Shown piece after piece: positions 5,689-5,752 of a stretch of 5,752 bases of DNA. Source of the DNA: Bacteroidia bacterium (GTDB taxonomy: Bacteria; Bacteroidota; Bacteroidia; Chitinophagales; Saprospiraceae); NCBI GenBank assembly GCA_030431945.1, contig JAUIIF010000317.1, positions 1-5,752 of the forward strand, given 5' to 3'. Under the pieces are notes generated by a model that searched no databases, had not been told where the DNA came from, and saw only the letters and a list, made by a program, of their open reading frames with translations. Both the position numbers and the translations under genes were made by a program. How positions within the stretch are numbered: the first letter of the stretch is position 1; every line of letters begins with the position of its first letter.

Positions 5689-5752
5689 AGAGAGCAAGGA
5701 AAAGACACAGACGCCGGAGAAGACTCCGGAGGCCAAACCCGCTCCGCCGGTA
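5681..5752 (+). CDS. Start of an unrecognised Lys/Pro/Glu-rich protein, partial
   Basis: The ATG at 5681 opens 24 codons to the window edge: MAKESKEKTQTPEKTPEAKP followed by APPV. It is in a different frame from the lipoprotein stump and overlaps its last 8 nt (ATGGCTAA). An in-frame TGA at 5675-5677 rules out a start further upstream. The visible part is a charged, proline-rich, probably disordered N-terminus with no signal peptide, so a cytoplasmic protein or one with a later membrane segment is likely. I do not recognise the family. The coupling with the stump suggests it may be translated from the same transcript. Confidence 0.55.
   Translation, partial: MAKESKEKTQTPEKTPEAKPAPPV

Noticed and set aside
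5503..5736. A 77-codon minus-strand frame opposite the lipoprotein stump
   Set aside because: It is antisense to the recognisable lipoprotein N-terminus and has no domain resemblance or promoter signal.

Overview
The window looks like chromosomal DNA from a GC-rich member of the Bacteroidota, most likely of the Saprospiria/Lewinella type. The evidence is a periplasmic Tricorn-like peptidase with a Sec signal peptide, a DUF2911 protein, a small secreted protein with SprB-like and T9SS-tail-like sequence, the N-terminus of a Big_5 (Ig-like) lipoprotein, a match to the Bacteroidota -7 promoter element TAnnTTTG, and no clear Shine-Dalgarno sequences before the genes. The genus-level guess comes from protein style only.

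Layout: (1) 1-263, minus strand, the N-terminal 87 codons of a Tat-exported dienelactone-hydrolase-family protein that runs off the left edge. (2) 264-506, a divergent intergenic region with a perfect 19-bp inverted repeat. (3) 507-3743, plus strand, a complete Tricorn-like S41 peptidase of 1078 aa, the main gene here. (4) 3744-4090, a 347-nt gene-free stretch between convergent genes; it holds an 82-nt imperfect palindrome that can fold into one long hairpin and a second, C/T-rich inverted repeat. (5) 4091-4951, minus strand, a secreted DUF2911 protein with a helical C-terminal extension. (6) 5011-5050, a tandem heptamer repeat (GGGTTGC) lying against the stop codon of the next gene. (7) 5049-5303, minus strand, an 84-aa secreted protein. 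(8) 5491-5688, plus strand, an apparent N-terminal stump of a Big_5 lipoprotein, whose end overlaps the start of a new Lys/Pro/Glu-rich reading frame (5681 onward) that leaves the right edge.

Most of the genes encode exported proteins: a Tat substrate, a periplasmic peptidase, two other Sec-secreted proteins and a lipoprotein stump. They do not form an obvious operon; strands alternate and the gaps are 95-350 nt. I see no phage, CRISPR, transposase or defence genes and no complete unknown system. The points most worth following are the 82-nt palindrome, the 19-bp inverted repeat, the truncated lipoprotein fused to a new gene start, and the very small SprB/T9SS-like protein beside a heptamer repeat.
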